In this document: positions 63,398 to 64,000 of the stretch, piece after piece
Layout of the letters: each line of letters opens with the position of its first letter
How positions within the stretch are numbered: the first letter of the stretch is position 1
Source: Indolivaga capnocytophagoides DSM 22835
GTDB lineage: Bacteria; Bacteroidota; Bacteroidia; Bacteroidales; Dysgonomonadaceae
Length of the DNA: 64,000 nucleotides
Assembly (NCBI RefSeq): GCF_000426485.1
Contig: NZ_AUFL01000019.1
Coordinates: forward strand, 1 to 64,000
Direction: 5' to 3'
Position numbers and translations under genes: made by a program
Notes under the pieces: generated by a model
Databases searched by the model: none
What the model was told of the DNA's origin: nothing
What the model saw: only the letters and a program-made list of their open reading frames with translations

Positions 63398-64000
63398 TTA
63401 TCGTACTGTTATATGAAAACAGGCCTGCTTGCGCTCATGTACTATGTAGCATTTATCTCTTTCTCTAAGGTCGTGTAATACCTGAGCTAATATTAACTTC
63501 AATTTATCTACGCTGACATCGTTGGTTCCGCTTACTCCTATTTTCTGAAAACGTTTCCACGAGATGTCAAATGTTGTTCCGTAAGTGTGAGCCGAATTGT
63601 CGCTTGCATTACGGTTCCGTTTGGTCAATCCAGTAACATCTTCCTGCGTGCGGGTGATGCTGGTTATGATAGGTTTGTAATAAGGCAGCTTTTTGGACTT
63701 AAGAGAATCCCTGAAATTGGCGCAGATCTGAATAAGCAGAGCCGACGCATCGGGAACCAGATAAGGCACGGAATGAGTCAGCTTGTCTATTTTATACAGA
63801 TTCAGCTCCATCGGTAACCTCACCATGTCTTTTACATGTTTGGCTGTATCTTCCCTGTTTATCATCGGGGTGATACCTTTAGCCATTGCTGCCGACAAAT
63901 GCTTTTCGGGCATATCATTGAAGGTTTTATAATCACCTCGAAACCGAGTGTACACCTTCGGTATACTTTCTTCGGTTTTTTCTGCTTCTTTGTCCTTTTT
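63398..64000 (-). CDS. DUF5715-like protein with an M15 peptidase-like motif, 5' end outside the window
   Basis: The minus-strand frame is open from the window edge (64000) to the stop at 63398; a GTG at 63955 is not a needed start because the upstream codons (KDKEAEKTEESIPK) continue in frame. The C-terminal 185 residues contain SAHTYGTTFD, matching the SxHxxGxxxD metal motif of M15 (VanY-like) peptidases, and CYIVHERKQACFHITV, with a late His as in the second M15 motif. A cell-wall carboxypeptidase-like role is plausible. 28 nt upstream of truA. Confidence 0.75.
   Translation of the reverse strand, partial: KKDKEAEKTEESIPKVYTRFRGDYKTFNDMPEKHLSAAMAKGITPMINREDTAKHVKDMVRLPMELNLYKIDKLTHSVPYLVPDASALLIQICANFRDSLKSKKLPYYKPIITSITRTQEDVTGLTKRNRNASDNSAHTYGTTFDISWKRFQKIGVSGTNDVSVDKLKLILAQVLHDLRERDKCYIVHERKQACFHITVR

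Overview
The window is a 64-kb piece of a Bacteroidota chromosome, most likely order Bacteroidales. The evidence is AT-rich DNA, promoters of the form TTG-N19/20-TAnnTTTG, few Shine-Dalgarno sequences, type IX secretion (T9SS) genes and cargo, and the Bacteroidales-type neighbourhood truA / DMT transporter / DUF3256. A Dysgonomonas-like organism would fit, but that genus guess is inference. I saw no rRNA, tRNA, insertion sequence, prophage or CRISPR array.

Layout. 1-2.7 kb: a gene end, a (GA)26 microsatellite and a secreted surface protein. 2.8-5.0 kb (-): argS and HU. 5.2-7.9 kb: two overlapping rhomboid proteases and an endonuclease/exonuclease/phosphatase-family protein. 8.1-10.4 kb: queD-queE-rnz and a small protein made almost only of a T9SS-like sorting domain. 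10.4-16.9 kb (-): murI, ompH/skp, then the rimP-nusA-infB operon. 17.5-25.3 kb: porX, tsaE, a WYL regulator (-), ygiQ, a uridine-kinase-like protein and rplS. 25.4-31.2 kb: a PorW/SprE-like TPR lipoprotein, a small membrane protein and an ABC exporter. 31.4-36.9 kb: a regulator-like protein, a 1181-aa T9SS cargo protein and a small secreted protein with a membrane tail. 37.3-55.4 kb: str, S10, spc and alpha ribosomal clusters in one direction (rpsL to rplQ, with fusA, secY, map, infA and rpoA). 55.5-58 kb: a two-component system (-) and, divergent from it, a 39-aa double-glycine-leader peptide. 58-64 kb: mrp and trmB (-), a small GNAT protein (+), then DUF3256, EamA/DMT, truA and a DUF5715-like gene cut by the window edge (-).

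Working together. Most genes serve translation and RNA maturation: ribosomal proteins, IF1, IF2, NusA, RimP, ArgRS, Q, t6A, m7G and pseudouridine tRNA modification, and RNase Z. A second theme is the T9SS: PorX, a PorW/SprE candidate and sorting-domain proteins.

The most unusual non-coding signal is a dispersed palindrome, AAGGTCTGAGACCTTAA or a near variant. It lies 7-41 nt upstream of at least eight start codons (ompH, queD, porX, tsaE, ygiQ, the kinase, trmB, GNAT). In four places it is preceded by a conserved promoter-like inverted repeat. A second dispersed inverted repeat (GTAAC-AAAA-GTTAC) occurs five times in two of the same intergenic regions. The other candidate for new biology is the double-glycine peptide beside the two-component system.
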